Shown here in pieces: positions 32,093-40,799 of a DNA stretch of 64,000 nucleotides. How positions within the stretch are numbered: the first letter of the stretch is position 1; the number at the start of each line of letters is the position of its first letter. Under the pieces are notes generated by a model that was given only the letters and a program-made list of their open reading frames with translations, searched no databases and was not told the DNA's origin. The stretch is from assembly GCF_029439465.1 (NCBI RefSeq), contig NZ_JAROAV010000010.1, positions 209,327 through 273,326 on the forward strand, read 5' to 3'. Made by a program: the position numbers and the translations under genes. Origin of the DNA: Luteipulveratus flavus (GTDB lineage: Bacteria; Actinomycetota; Actinomycetes; Actinomycetales; Dermatophilaceae).

Positions 32093-33588
32093 GCCCGGCG
32101 CCGGTCGCGCTCTCCCAGGCCACGGTCGGCGACCTCGATCCCGCGGTCGCGACGCCGTCGTACGACCGCTCGGCCGTCACGCCCGGCGTCGTCCACCTGG
32201 GCGTCGGGGGCTTCCACCGGGCCCACCAGGCGATGTACCTCGACGCCCTCATGAACCAGGGCGAGGCGCTGGACTGGGGCATCGTCGGCGTGGGCGTCCT
32301 CGCGCACGACAAGCGCATCGTCGAGACGCTGAACGCCCAGGACGGCCTCTACACCCTGGTGCTCAAGCACCCGGACGGCCGGCGCGAGCCGCGCGTCATC
32401 GGCTCGATCGTCGGGATGCTGCTCGCTCCGGACGATCCGGAGGCGGTCCTCGCGCGGATGACCGACCCGCAGACGCGGATCGTGTCGCTGACGATCACCG
32501 AGGGCAGCTACCTGATCAACCAGTCGACGGGGGAGTTCGACGCCGAGCACCCGTCCATCCAGGGCGACCTGGCGCAAGGGGCGGTCCCGTCCACCGCCTT
32601 CGGCTACGTGGTCGAGGCGCTGCGCCGGCGCAAGGACGCGGGCACACCGCCGTTCACCGTCATGTCCTGCGACAACCTGCCCGGCAACGGCGACGTCGCC
32701 CGCAAGACGATGATCGCGTTCGCGCGGCTGAAGGACCCCGGGCTCGCGGACTGGATGACCGCGCACGTCGCGTTCCCGAACGCCATGGTCGACCGCATCA
32801 CGCCGGTGACCGCGGACGCCGACAAGGAGGCGCTCGCGCAGGAGTTCGGCGTGCAGGACGGCTGGCCGGTGGTGTGCGAGCCGTACACCCAGTGGGTGCT
32901 GCAGGACGAGTTCCCGCTGGGGCGGCCGCCGTTGGAGGACGTCGGCGTCCAGGTCGTCGACGACGTCGTGCCGTACGAGCTGATGAAGCTGCGGCTGCTC
33001 AACGCCAGCCACCAGTCGCTGTGCTACCTCGGCTACCTGTCCGGGTACCGGTACGCGCACGAGGTCTGCCAGGACCCGCTGTTCGTGGAGTTCCTGCTCG
33101 GCTACATGAACGAGGAGGGGCGCCCGACGCTTCCGGAGGTCCCCGGCGTCGACCTCGACGCGTACTGCCACACCCTGATCGAGCGGTTCGCGAACCCGCA
33201 GGTACGCGACACGCTGGCCCGGCTGTGCGCGGAGAGCTCGGACCGCATCCCCAAGTGGCTGGTGCCGGTGATCCGCGACAACCTTGCCTCGGGCGGGCAG
33301 GTCGGGCGCTCGGCCCTGGTGGTCGCCGCCTGGGCGAGGTACGCCGAGGGTGTGGACGAGCAGGGCGAGCCCATCGAGGTCGTCGACCACCGCAAGGAGG
33401 CGGTCATGGCCGCAGCCGCCGCGCAGCAGGAGGACCCGCTGGCGTTCCTGCGCGACCCGACCCTGTTCGGCGACCTGGCCGAGCAGGAGCGGTTCACGGC
33501 GCCGTACCTCGCCTCGCTCGAGGCGTTGCACCACAGCGGTGCGCGCGCGACGACCCAGGCCACGGTCGACGCGCTCCGCGGCGCGTGA
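32089..33588 (+). CDS. Mannitol/arabitol dehydrogenase family protein
   Basis: A 499-residue long-chain polyol dehydrogenase (mannitol 2-dehydrogenase family), NAD-dependent, without zinc. VVHLGVGGFHRAHQAMY is the N-terminal Rossmann segment, TITEGSYLIN and SCDNLPGNGD are conserved, and ELMKLRLLNASHQSLCYLGYL holds the catalytic Lys and the Asn/His. Substrates in the family are D-mannitol (to fructose), D-sorbitol and D-arabitol (to D-xylulose). The xylulokinase next door favours D-arabitol, by inference. It overlaps the permease by four bases. Confidence 0.92.
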   Translation: MSPAPVALSQATVGDLDPAVATPSYDRSAVTPGVVHLGVGGFHRAHQAMYLDALMNQGEALDWGIVGVGVLAHDKRIVETLNAQDGLYTLVLKHPDGRREPRVIGSIVGMLLAPDDPEAVLARMTDPQTRIVSLTITEGSYLINQSTGEFDAEHPSIQGDLAQGAVPSTAFGYVVEALRRRKDAGTPPFTVMSCDNLPGNGDVARKTMIAFARLKDPGLADWMTAHVAFPNAMVDRITPVTADADKEALAQEFGVQDGWPVVCEPYTQWVLQDEFPLGRPPLEDVGVQVVDDVVPYELMKLRLLNASHQSLCYLGYLSGYRYAHEVCQDPLFVEFLLGYMNEEGRPTLPEVPGVDLDAYCHTLIERFANPQVRDTLARLCAESSDRIPKWLVPVIRDNLASGGQVGRSALVVAAWARYAEGVDEQGEPIEVVDHRKEAVMAAAAAQQEDPLAFLRDPTLFGDLAEQERFTAPYLASLEALHHSGARATTQATVDALRGA

Positions 33589-33645
33589 CGGTGCCGACGG
33601 CGTACGTCCCGGCACGCTGAGCGGTTCTGGACCAGGATGGGAGTC

Positions 33646-35073
33646 ATGGGACAGCGACGTCTGGTGGCCGGGGTCGACTCGTCGACCCAGTCGTGCAAGG
33701 TCGTGGTGTGCGACGCGGACTCCGGTGCGGTGGTACGCATGGGTCGAGCCGCGCACCCCGACGGCACCGAGGTGAGTGCCGACCACTGGTGGACCGCCTA
33801 CACCGAGGCGACGGCCGACGGCCTGCTCGACGACGTCGAGGCGATCGCGGTCGGCGGTCAGCAGCACGGCATGGTCACGCTCGACGAGGACGACGCACTC
33901 GTACGAGATGCGCTGCTGTGGAACGACACCCGCTCAGCCGACGCGGCGCGCGACCTGGTGTCCGAGCTCGGTGGCGCGCAGGCCTGGGTCGACGCGGTGG
34001 ACTGCGTGCCGGTCGCGAGCTTCACCGTCACCAAGCTGCGCTGGCTGGCCGAGCACGAGGCCGCCAACGCCCGGCGCACGCACACCGTGGTGCTGCCCCA
34101 CGACTGGCTGACCGGTCGGATCCTGCAGCAGGCGGGCGGGTTCGGCGGCTGGACGACCGACCGCGGCGACGCCTCGGGTACCTGCTACTGGTCGGCGCTG
34201 ACCGACGACTACCGGCTGGACCTGATGGAGCGCGCGCTCGGCCGCGCGGTCGAGGTGCCGCGCGTCCTCGGACCCGCGGAGCGTGCGGGAGTCACCGACT
34301 CCGGGATGGTGGTCGGTCCGGGGACGGGCGACAACATGGGCGCCGCTCTCGGGCTGGGCCTGCGGCCCGGCGACGTGGTGGTCTCGCTCGGCACCAGCGG
34401 CGCGGTGTTCGCCGAGCACGACGCAGCGGTCGGCGATGCCGACGGGTACGTCGCGGGGTTCGCGAGCGCAACCGGCGGGCACCTGCCGCTGGCGTGCACC
34501 CTCAACGCCGCGCGCGTGCTGACGGCGGGTGCGCACCTGCTGGGCACGGACCTGGCCGGTCTCGACCGGTTGGCGCTGGCGGCCGAGCCGGGCGCCGACG
34601 GGCTCAGCCTGCTGCCGTACCTGGACGGCGAGCGCACGCCCAACCTGCCGGACGCCACCGGCACCCTGGGCGGACTGACCCGGGCGAACGCCACGCCGGA
34701 GAACCTCGCCCGCGCGTGCGTCGAGGGCATGCTGTGCAACTTGGCGAACAGCGTGGATGCGCTGCGGGAGAAGGGAACTCACGTCGAGCGCGTGCTCATG
34801 ATCGGCGGTGCGTCGCAGTCGGCGGCGGTGCGTGAGGTCGCGCCCCGCGTGCTCGGTGCGCCGGTGGTGGTGCCGACCCCGGGGGAGTACGTCGGAGTCG
34901 GGGCCGCTCGACAGGCGGCCTGGGTCCTCACCGGCGGCGAGGAGCCGCCGCGCTGGGACGTCTCACTCGAGACCGAGCTCGAGCCGCCGAGCGGACGCGT
35001 GGACCTGGAGCAGGACGAGCACGTGCGGTCCCAGTACGCCGACCTGCAGCGCGGCCTGTACGGCAAGCGCTGA
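33646..35073 (+). CDS. xylB: Xylulokinase
   Basis: A 475-residue FGGY-family sugar kinase. VAGVDSSTQSCKVVV binds phosphate, AVGGQQHGMV, LWNDTRS and TTDRGDASGT are as in D-xylulokinases, and GTSGAVFAEHD with MIGGASQSAAVRE completes the ATP site. The product xylulose 5-phosphate enters the pentose phosphate pathway. It lies 57 bases after the dehydrogenase. The ATG at 33646 has a CAGGAT hexamer seven bases upstream, so it may also be transcribed alone; the in-frame ATG at 33637 overlaps that hexamer. Confidence 0.92.
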   Translation: MGQRRLVAGVDSSTQSCKVVVCDADSGAVVRMGRAAHPDGTEVSADHWWTAYTEATADGLLDDVEAIAVGGQQHGMVTLDEDDALVRDALLWNDTRSADAARDLVSELGGAQAWVDAVDCVPVASFTVTKLRWLAEHEAANARRTHTVVLPHDWLTGRILQQAGGFGGWTTDRGDASGTCYWSALTDDYRLDLMERALGRAVEVPRVLGPAERAGVTDSGMVVGPGTGDNMGAALGLGLRPGDVVVSLGTSGAVFAEHDAAVGDADGYVAGFASATGGHLPLACTLNAARVLTAGAHLLGTDLAGLDRLALAAEPGADGLSLLPYLDGERTPNLPDATGTLGGLTRANATPENLARACVEGMLCNLANSVDALREKGTHVERVLMIGGASQSAAVREVAPRVLGAPVVVPTPGEYVGVGAARQAAWVLTGGEEPPRWDVSLETELEPPSGRVDLEQDEHVRSQYADLQRGLYGKR

Positions 35074-35104
35074 CGGGAGTCCCGCACGAGGTGTCGGGGC
35101 AGCC

Positions 35105-35440
35105 CTACGCGTCGTGCGGGGGCTCCAGCGGGTGGACCGCGACCACGGCATCGGTGTTCAACGGACCGTGGATGTGCGGGAACAGCTCGCCGCCGGCCTC
35201 CGCGGCCGGCTCCCGGACCAGGGGAGCGGTCAGCCGGTCCGTGTCGATCTCCAGCAGCAGGAGCGGGCCTTCGACGTCGGCGTAGAAACGGGAGCGCACC
35301 GTCTGCCACTGGGTGTCCTCGGAGGCGTGGATGAAGCCCTCCTGGGCGAGCGTGCGCCCGCGCGTGGAGATCTCGTACGCGCCGGCGGCTCGGGCGGCGT
35401 CCCAGTCCTGCGGCTCGGCCAGGTGGTAGATACGCGACAT
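35105..35440 (-). CDS. DUF952-family protein
   Basis: A 111-residue soluble protein. IYHLAEPQDWDAARAAGAY, GFIHASEDTQW and LLLLEIDTDRL, then FPHIHGPLNTDAV are the conserved parts of the DUF952 family, an ADP-ribosyltransferase-like fold of unknown reaction. The start ATG 35440 is preceded by TAGGTT at seven bases and by no ribosome binding site. An inverted repeat encloses this promoter. Confidence 0.85.
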   Translation of the reverse strand: MSRIYHLAEPQDWDAARAAGAYEISTRGRTLAQEGFIHASEDTQWQTVRSRFYADVEGPLLLLEIDTDRLTAPLVREPAAEAGGELFPHIHGPLNTDAVVAVHPLEPPHDA

Positions 35441-35467
35441 GGCCCCGAACCTACGGTCCGGGGCCAT
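35439..35467. repeat. Inverted repeat enclosing the -10 of the DUF952 gene
   Basis: ATGGCCCCG (35439-35447) and CGGGGCCAT (35459-35467) are perfect 9-base arms. The 11-base loop contains TAGGTT on the minus strand, the probable -10 of the DUF952 gene. It may be an operator, the terminator of the NAD(P)-binding gene that ends 16 bases upstream of it, or both. Confidence 0.5.
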
Positions 35468-35483
35468 GTCGGTGGCAGGTGGG

Positions 35484-36131
35484 CTACGCCGTGAACGCCT
35501 GCGCGACCGGGGTGGAGCCCTGGTTGAACTCGTACACGTGCCGAGCCGACTCGGGCCGCTCGACCACGGCCGCGATCGCCGCCGCGACATCGGCGCGTGA
35601 GACCTGGGAGGCGTCCTGGTCGGCTCCGACGCTGATCGCCCCGGTCGCCGGGTCGTCGGTCAGCCCGCTCGGACGCAGGATCGTCCAGTCCAGGTCGGTC
35701 GACTCCAGGTGCGCGTCGGCCGCCGTCTTGGCGTCGGCGTACGCGTGGAACGAGCTGTCCTGCGGCACACCGTGATCGGGGCCCGCGCCGAAGTAGGACA
35801 CCATCACGTACCGGCGTGCGCCGATCTTCGCGGCGGCGTCCATCGTGCGGATCGCGGCGTCGCGGTCGACCGCGTACGTGCGCTCGGGGTCGCCGCCGCC
35901 CGCTCCGGCGGACCAGACGACGGTGTCGTACCCGTTCAGGAGGTCCTCGGTGCCGGCCTCGTCGAGCTGCTCGACGTCGGCGACGACGGCGGTGGCACCG
36001 GTGGCCTCCACGTCCGAGGCGTGGTCGGGGTTGCGGACGATCGCGTCGACCGTGTGGCCGGCCTCGACCAGCAGGGGAGCGGTGAGCAGGGCGACCTTGC
36101 CGTGGCCGCCGATGAGGGCGATGCGTGCCAT
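35484..36131 (-). CDS. NAD(P)-binding oxidoreductase (NmrA-like atypical SDR)
   Basis: A 215-residue Rossmann protein starting MARIALIGGHGKVALLTAPLL, with the atypical glycine motif GGHGKV. VVADVEQLDE, DTVVWSAGAGG, YVMVSYFGAGPDHG (with Tyr but no full YxxxK nearby) and WTILRPSGLTDDPATG are those of the NmrA/atypical SDR5 group, which reduce or merely sense NAD(P). The substrate is unknown. ATG 36131 has a TACGGT hexamer seven bases upstream, which favours it over the ATG three codons earlier. Confidence 0.85.
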   Translation of the reverse strand: MARIALIGGHGKVALLTAPLLVEAGHTVDAIVRNPDHASDVEATGATAVVADVEQLDEAGTEDLLNGYDTVVWSAGAGGGDPERTYAVDRDAAIRTMDAAAKIGARRYVMVSYFGAGPDHGVPQDSSFHAYADAKTAADAHLESTDLDWTILRPSGLTDDPATGAISVGADQDASQVSRADVAAAIAAVVERPESARHVYEFNQGSTPVAQAFTA

Positions 36132-36136
36132 GCCGC

Positions 36137-36271
36137 TCACCGTACCGGCGCGCCGGCGGGCTTCGGGGCCGCGACCGGGCGGCCGGTGGGCTGGTCGCCG
36201 AGCACGAAGCGCTGGCGGCGGCGGAGCAGGTGCTGAGTCGTCGCGGTGACGACGGCGGAGGAACGAGCCAT
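36137..36271 (-). CDS. Possible 44-residue small protein
   Basis: A short open frame (MARSSAVVTATTQHLLRRRQ at its start) with a plausible ribosome binding site, GGGAGACC, just before the ATG. It is basic, has no membrane segment, and I recognise no family. It ends just before the promoter hexamer of the NAD(P)-binding gene. It may be a real small gene or chance. Confidence 0.25.
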   Translation of the reverse strand: MARSSAVVTATTQHLLRRRQRFVLGDQPTGRPVAAPKPAGAPVR

Positions 36272-36455
36272 GAGGGTCTCCCGTCTGCGGCGCGGCTCGC
36301 CCGGATGAGGGTCGAGCAGCACGGATGGCCAGGGGGTCACCAGTGCTAACGGAGGCCCCCTCCGATTAATTCCCCGCCTCGGCAGAATCTCCTCGAGCCG
36401 ACCCTTCCGCGCCGCACCCACGGCCGCGCACGGCCAGTGTGCCGCTCCGGCACCG

Positions 36456-36495
36456 CGAAGGGGTACGCCGACCGGCGGGTCGGCGTACCCCTTCG
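36456..36495 (-). terminator. Terminator of furA-katA
   Basis: A perfect 18-base hairpin, CGAAGGGGTACGCCGACC paired with its complement at 36478-36495, around a GGCG loop, 15 bases past the katA stop. It is among the strongest hairpins in the window. The ~180 bases to its left (36272-36455) hold a small CGGAGG-CCC-CCTCCG hairpin at about 36349-36363 and no gene I can support. Confidence 0.8.
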
Positions 36496-36510
36496 TCCTC
36501 GCGGGGCCCG

Positions 36511-38097
36511 CTAGCTGCGGGCGTTGGTCACCGTCTCGACGATCGGTTCCTCGACGACCTTGGCGTCGTCGGCCTCGCCACCGGGGTTGGCCCCGCCGCT
36601 GTCGGCGCGGACGAGCTCCTCGATCTTCTTGCCGGTCTCGGCGTCGACGTTCTTCCAGTAGTCGAACGCCCGCTCCAGGACCGGCGACTTCACGCCACCG
36701 AGCAGGTGCCCGGCGACGGTCCTGACGAACTCCTCGCGCTGCTGGTCGTTCCAGACCTCACGCACCAGGGTGCCCGCCTGGCCGAAGTCGTCGTCGTCCT
36801 GACGCAGCGTGTACGCCTGGCGCACCATCACGCCGTCGGACTCCCACGACTCCTCGGCCTCGCCCACTTGGTCGGCGTAGCCGCGGCCCTCGGAGTTCGG
36901 CGCGTAGACCGGCGCGTCCGCGCGGTGGTCGTACGCCATGGGGCCGTCCTGGGTGTAGGTGTTCAGCCCCTCCACCCGGGGACGGTTCACCGGCAGCTGA
37001 AGGTAGTTCGGCCCGATGCGGTAGCGGTGGGTGTCGGCGTACGCGAACGCCCGCCCCAGCAGCATCTTGTCGGGGGAGAAGCCGATGCCCGGCACGAGCG
37101 CCGACGGCTCGAACGCCGCCTGCTCGATCTCGGCGAAGAAGTTCTCCGGGTTGCGATTCAGGGTCATCGTGCCGACCTTGATCAGCGGGTAGTCCTCGTG
37201 CGACCAGATCTTGGTCAGGTCGAACGGGTTGAACCGGTAGGTCTTCGCGTCCTCGTAGGGCATGACCTGGACCGAGAGCGTCCAGGACGGGAAGTCGCCC
37301 TTCTCGATCGCGTCGTGCAGGTCGCGCCGGTGGTGGTCGGCGTCCTCGCCGGCGATGCGGGTGGCCTCCTCGCCGGTCAGGCCCTCGACGCCCTGGTCGC
37401 TGTGGAAGTGGTACTTCACCCAGAACTTCTCGCCGGCCTCGTTGATCCACATGTACGTGTGGGAGCCGTAGCCGTTCATGTGACGGAAGGTCTTCGGGAT
37501 GCCGCGGTCGCCCATCAGGTAGGTGACCTGGTGCGCCGACTCGGGGTTGAGGCTCCAGAAGTCCCACTGCATGTGGTTGTCCCGCAGCCCCGAGCCGCCG
37601 CGCCGCTTCTGGCTGCGGATGAAGTGCGGGAACTTCATCGTGTCGCGCACGAAGAAGACCGGGGTGTTGTTGCCGACCAGGTCGTAGTTGCCCTCGGTCG
37701 TGTAGAACTTCAGCGCGAAGCCGCGCGGGTCCCGCCAGGTGTCGGGCGAGCCCTGCTCGCCGGCAACGGTCGAGAACCGGGCGAGCATCTCGGTGCGTGC
37801 ACCCTTCTGGAAGAGCGCCGCCTTGGTGTACTTGCTGACGTCCTCGGTGGTCTCGAAGACACCGAAGGCACCGGAGCCCTTCGCGTGCACGTTGCGCTCG
37901 GGCACGCGCTCGCGGTTGAAGTGCGCCATCTGGTTCAGGAAGTGCACGTCGTGCAGCAGGATCGGACCGTCCGGCCCGATGGTGAGGCTGTTGCGGTCGC
38001 TGGGCGCAGGCGAACCGGTCTCCGTGTGCGAGCCGAGCTCGGCCTCGCGGGAGGGAGCTGTCTCGATCGAGGGGTTGGAGGTGGTGCTGTCAGCCAT
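36511..38097 (-). CDS. katA: Catalase, monofunctional heme type (KatA)
   Basis: A 528-residue small-subunit-type catalase that splits hydrogen peroxide. The distal His is in [15 protein letters not shown], the Asn in [12 protein letters not shown] region's usual place, and the proximal heme Tyr in [29 protein letters not shown] and WTLSVQVMP are typical of clade 3 catalases; a C-terminal acidic tail follows. ATG 38097 lies at good distance from AAGGAG; ATG 38100 is too close to it. The gene overlaps the end of furA, so both are on one transcript. Confidence 0.96.
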   Translation of the reverse strand: MADSTTSNPSIETAPSREAELGSHTETGSPAPSDRNSLTIGPDGPILLHDVHFLNQMAHFNRERVPERNVHAKGSGAFGVFETTEDVSKYTKAALFQKGARTEMLARFSTVAGEQGSPDTWRDPRGFALKFYTTEGNYDLVGNNTPVFFVRDTMKFPHFIRSQKRRGGSGLRDNHMQWDFWSLNPESAHQVTYLMGDRGIPKTFRHMNGYGSHTYMWINEAGEKFWVKYHFHSDQGVEGLTGEEATRIAGEDADHHRRDLHDAIEKGDFPSWTLSVQVMPYEDAKTYRFNPFDLTKIWSHEDYPLIKVGTMTLNRNPENFFAEIEQAAFEPSALVPGIGFSPDKMLLGRAFAYADTHRYRIGPNYLQLPVNRPRVEGLNTYTQDGPMAYDHRADAPVYAPNSEGRGYADQVGEAEESWESDGVMVRQAYTLRQDDDDFGQAGTLVREVWNDQQREEFVRTVAGHLLGGVKSPVLERAFDYWKNVDAETGKKIEELVRADSGGANPGGEADDAKVVEEPIVETVTNARS

Positions 38098-38552
38098 CAT
38101 CTCTCCTTCGTGGGTGTCGGTCCGTCCTGGTCGGACCGCTCCTGGCACCGGGGACACAAGCCCCAGTAGATGACCTCGGCCTCGTCCACGGTGAAGCCCT
38201 GGGGGGAGGAGGCGTCGAGGCATGGTGCCGACCCGATCGCGCAGTCGACGTCATCGACCGCGCCGCACCGGCGGCACACGACATGGTGGTGGTTGTCCGC
38301 GACCCGGGTCTCGTACCGGGCGGGATGACCGGCCGGCTCGATCCGCCGGACCAGCCCGGCGTCGGCAAGGGCGCGCAGGACGTCGTAGACCGCCTGCGTC
38401 GAGACCGACCCCAGCCGCGCGCGTACGGCGGCGGAGATCGTCTCGACGTCGGAGTGCGGTCGTCCCTGCAGCTCGGACAGGACGGCGACCCGGGGCGCGG
38501 TCACGCGCAGCGAGGACCGGCGCAGGAGCACGGTCACGTCGTCGTCGGCCAC
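38097..38552 (-). CDS. furA: Fur-family peroxide/iron regulator, FurA type
   Basis: A 151-residue Fur-family repressor: winged helix ([25 protein letters not shown]), then the metal-sensing domain with [19 protein letters not shown] and a second CxxC in LCPRCQ for structural zinc. Linked to a catalase gene, it should act like mycobacterial FurA or PerR: oxidation of the metal site releases DNA and induces katA. GTG 38552 is preceded by GGTGGAG. Its TGA overlaps the katA start region. Confidence 0.92.
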   Translation of the reverse strand: MADDDVTVLLRRSSLRVTAPRVAVLSELQGRPHSDVETISAAVRARLGSVSTQAVYDVLRALADAGLVRRIEPAGHPARYETRVADNHHHVVCRRCGAVDDVDCAIGSAPCLDASSPQGFTVDEAEVIYWGLCPRCQERSDQDGPTPTKER

Positions 38553-38846
38553 GTCTCCACCCCACCACGCAGTCTGGAACGAGTCAAGAAAACTGACCCG
38601 TCGACCGGGGACGGCGTCGCCGGCGGCAGATTCGGGCTGTGATCTGAATCTCCCTGAAAACCGGGGAAATTGGCCATTCCTCCCGTGACGCAGCCCAACT
38701 TTACGACCGCTTGGACAAACCCGGGCGAAGCCCAGACGCGGGCGGCCACTGACGCGGATCGGGCCGGAAGAACGGCCGTTAACGTGGCCGGAATCGTCCA
38801 GCGGCGGGTCACCACCGGCCGTCCCGAGCCGACCAGGAGACACACC
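38553..38846 (+). other. Non-coding region: furA upstream region and long leader of the glycosyltransferase gene
   Basis: About 290 bases without a supported gene. The left part has the divergent furA upstream sequence with an AT-richer GTCAAGAAAACTG, a possible FurA site. The right part (38670-38846) is in frame with the glycosyltransferase but uses codons such as AGA, AGG, ACA and GGA that are rare in the neighbours, so I read it as untranslated leader. It can fold into small hairpins (GGGC-GAA-GCCC, GGCCG-GAAGAA-CGGCC). Confidence 0.5.
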
Positions 38847-40799
38847 TTGACGGATCTGCTCGAGCCCGTGCCGGCCCTCGACGTCGGTGCCGGTCACCGC
38901 CTCGTCCCCGGCGTACGGCGACGCGACGAGCTCTCCCCGGAACAGCTGGGCGAGCAGCTGCTCCGGTCGGCCTCCGACCCGCGGGCCCTGGTCGCTGCCG
39001 TCCGGGTCCCCGAGCTGACGACGCTGCACGAGGAGCTGCCGCAGCCGGTCTGGGACTCGATCCGCCACCGGGTCGTCACCGAGCTGCTGCGCGACGTGGA
39101 CGCCGACGTCACCCTTGCCTGGCAGGACCCCGAGCTGATGCTGGTCCACGTGCCGGGCGACCGTGCCCGCAGCGCCGAGGACCTCACCCGCCGGCTCGAG
39201 GAGGCGAGTCGCGGGCTCGCCGCGGCGGGGCTCCCCAGCGGGGACGGTCAGCTCTACCTCTCGCCGCACACAGGGGTCGCCTCCAACGCCTCGTCCCGGC
39301 CGGGATTCAGCGCGCTCGACCAGGCCCTGGACGCCGCGCTCCAGGCGCAGGGGCACATGGACCTCGTACCGCGGATGACCGGAGCCGGGTCGCGCGGCCC
39401 GGCCCACCGGGCCCGTCGCACACCGCTCCTGCTGCGTGGTCCCGGCCTGGTCGTCTGCTCCTACCTGCTCGCGCTGGGCGTTCCGTTCGTGGTCTACGAG
39501 CTGCTCTACCTGGGCGGCCTCGACGTCACCCGCGTCGCGTACCTCATCGCGGTCGGCGCCGGGCTGCTGACGGCGTGGCTGGCCTTCTCCGAGGTCGTCC
39601 GCGCACTCCCGCACCACGACCCGCCCCCGCCGCCCGTCGGCACACCGGCCCCCGCGGCGAGCGCGATCATCGCGGCGTACCTGCCGAACGAGGCCGACAC
39701 GATCGAGGAGACCGTGCAGCGGTTCCTCGGCCTGGACCACCCCGGCGACCTGCAGGTGATCCTCGCCTACAACACCCCTCGGCCCCTCCCGGTGGAGACC
39801 CGGCTGCGGGAGGTGGCCAGGCGGGACCCGCGGCTGCTGCTGCTCGCGGTCGACGGCAGCACGTCCAAGGCGCAGAACGTCAACGCCGCGCTCGCGCACG
39901 TCACGGGCGACGTGGTCGGCGTGTTCGACGCCGACCACCACCCGCGGCCCGGGGCGTTCGAACGGGCCTGGCGCTGGGTCGGCAACGACTACGACGTCGT
40001 CCAGGGGCACTGCGTGGTCCGCAACGGGGACGAGTCCCGGCTGGCCGCGATGGTGGCGGTGGAGTTCGAGTCGATGTACGCCGTCTCCCACCCGGGCCGC
40101 GCCCGCTGGCACGGGTTCGGGATCTTCGGCGGTTCCAACGGCTACTGGCGCGCCTCGGCGCTGCGAGCCATGCGCTTCCGCCGCGACATGCTCACCGAGG
40201 ACATCGACGCCTCCATGCGCGGGCTCGCGCTCGGGCTGCGGATCGCCAGCGACCCCTACCTCGTGTCCACCGAGCTCGCGCCCACGTCGTTCTCCGCCCT
40301 GTGGCGGCAGCGGCTGCGCTGGGCCCAGGGCTGGCACCAGGTCGGCCGCGTCCGGATGCGACCTGCGCTGCGCAGCGCTCGACTCACCGTCCGGCAGAAG
40401 GTCGGTGTCCTCGTGCTGCTCGGCTGGACGCAGGTGGTCCCGTGGATCTCGCTGCAACCTCTGGCGCTCGCCGCGGTCGCGCTCCTCAACACCCACCACT
40501 CGCGCCAGTGGTTCGCGCCCCTGGTCGTGCTCACCTTCTTGATGACGCTCTCGGAGTCGCTGCTGCAGGGCGCGGTCGCCTGGCTGCTCGCCGAGCCGTC
40601 GATCAAGCGGCGGCCGCTGTGGTGGCTGCAGTACCTGCTGTTCAACATTGTCTTCTACGCCGAGTACAAGAACGCCGGCGTCCGCACGGCCCACCTGCGG
40701 GAGGTCGTCGGCGAGGAGCAGTGGGTGGTCACACCCCGGACGGCCGCAGCCGTGGCCGCGCTGGACGGGCGGAGCGCTCCGGCCGGGGCGGTGTCCTGA
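38847..40799 (+). CDS. Family 2 glycosyltransferase with degenerate GGDEF-like N-terminal domain
   Basis: A 650-residue membrane glycosyltransferase. Residues ~45-175 look like a degenerate diguanylate cyclase fold: a strand-helix start LVAAVRVPELTTLHEEL, a WQDPELMLV where GGDEF should be, and LYLSPHTGVAS before ALDQALDAALQAQG, as in GGDEF ends; the catalytic residues are absent. Two membrane segments (~205-255) lead into the GT2 domain with D361-A-D363, the TED at 450-452 and QRLRW at 488-492, the processive cellulose/hyaluronan synthase signature, followed by four membrane segments. It likely makes a surface polysaccharide. TTG 38847 is chosen for its ribosome binding site AGGAGA and the codon use upstream. 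The next gene overlaps by one base. Confidence 0.8.
   Translation: MTDLLEPVPALDVGAGHRLVPGVRRRDELSPEQLGEQLLRSASDPRALVAAVRVPELTTLHEELPQPVWDSIRHRVVTELLRDVDADVTLAWQDPELMLVHVPGDRARSAEDLTRRLEEASRGLAAAGLPSGDGQLYLSPHTGVASNASSRPGFSALDQALDAALQAQGHMDLVPRMTGAGSRGPAHRARRTPLLLRGPGLVVCSYLLALGVPFVVYELLYLGGLDVTRVAYLIAVGAGLLTAWLAFSEVVRALPHHDPPPPPVGTPAPAASAIIAAYLPNEADTIEETVQRFLGLDHPGDLQVILAYNTPRPLPVETRLREVARRDPRLLLLAVDGSTSKAQNVNAALAHVTGDVVGVFDADHHPRPGAFERAWRWVGNDYDVVQGHCVVRNGDESRLAAMVAVEFESMYAVSHPGRARWHGFGIFGGSNGYWRASALRAMRFRRDMLTEDIDASMRGLALGLRIASDPYLVSTELAPTSFSALWRQRLRWAQGWHQVGRVRMRPALRSARLTVRQKVGVLVLLGWTQVVPWISLQPLALAAVALLNTHHSRQWFAPLVVLTFLMTLSESLLQGAVAWLLAEPSIKRRPLWWLQYLLFNIVFYAEYKNAGVRTAHLREVVGEEQWVVTPRTAAAVAALDGRSAPAGAVS

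Noticed and set aside
36439..38169. Long open frame antisense to katA
   Set aside because: katA is certain on the minus strand; the antisense translation is low-complexity and starts inside the katA terminator.
38700..38760. Cobalamin riboswitch suggested by GCCACTG
   Set aside because: The flanking B12-box sequences and the overall length are absent.
38690..38800. GEMM-type c-di-GMP riboswitch before the GGDEF-like glycosyltransferase
   Set aside because: CAAACC, a GAA-loop hairpin and GACGC occur in the right order, but the CAAAGCC segment that carries the ligand-contacting A is replaced by GGGCGGCC and I cannot draw the second helix. Only an Infernal scan could revive it.
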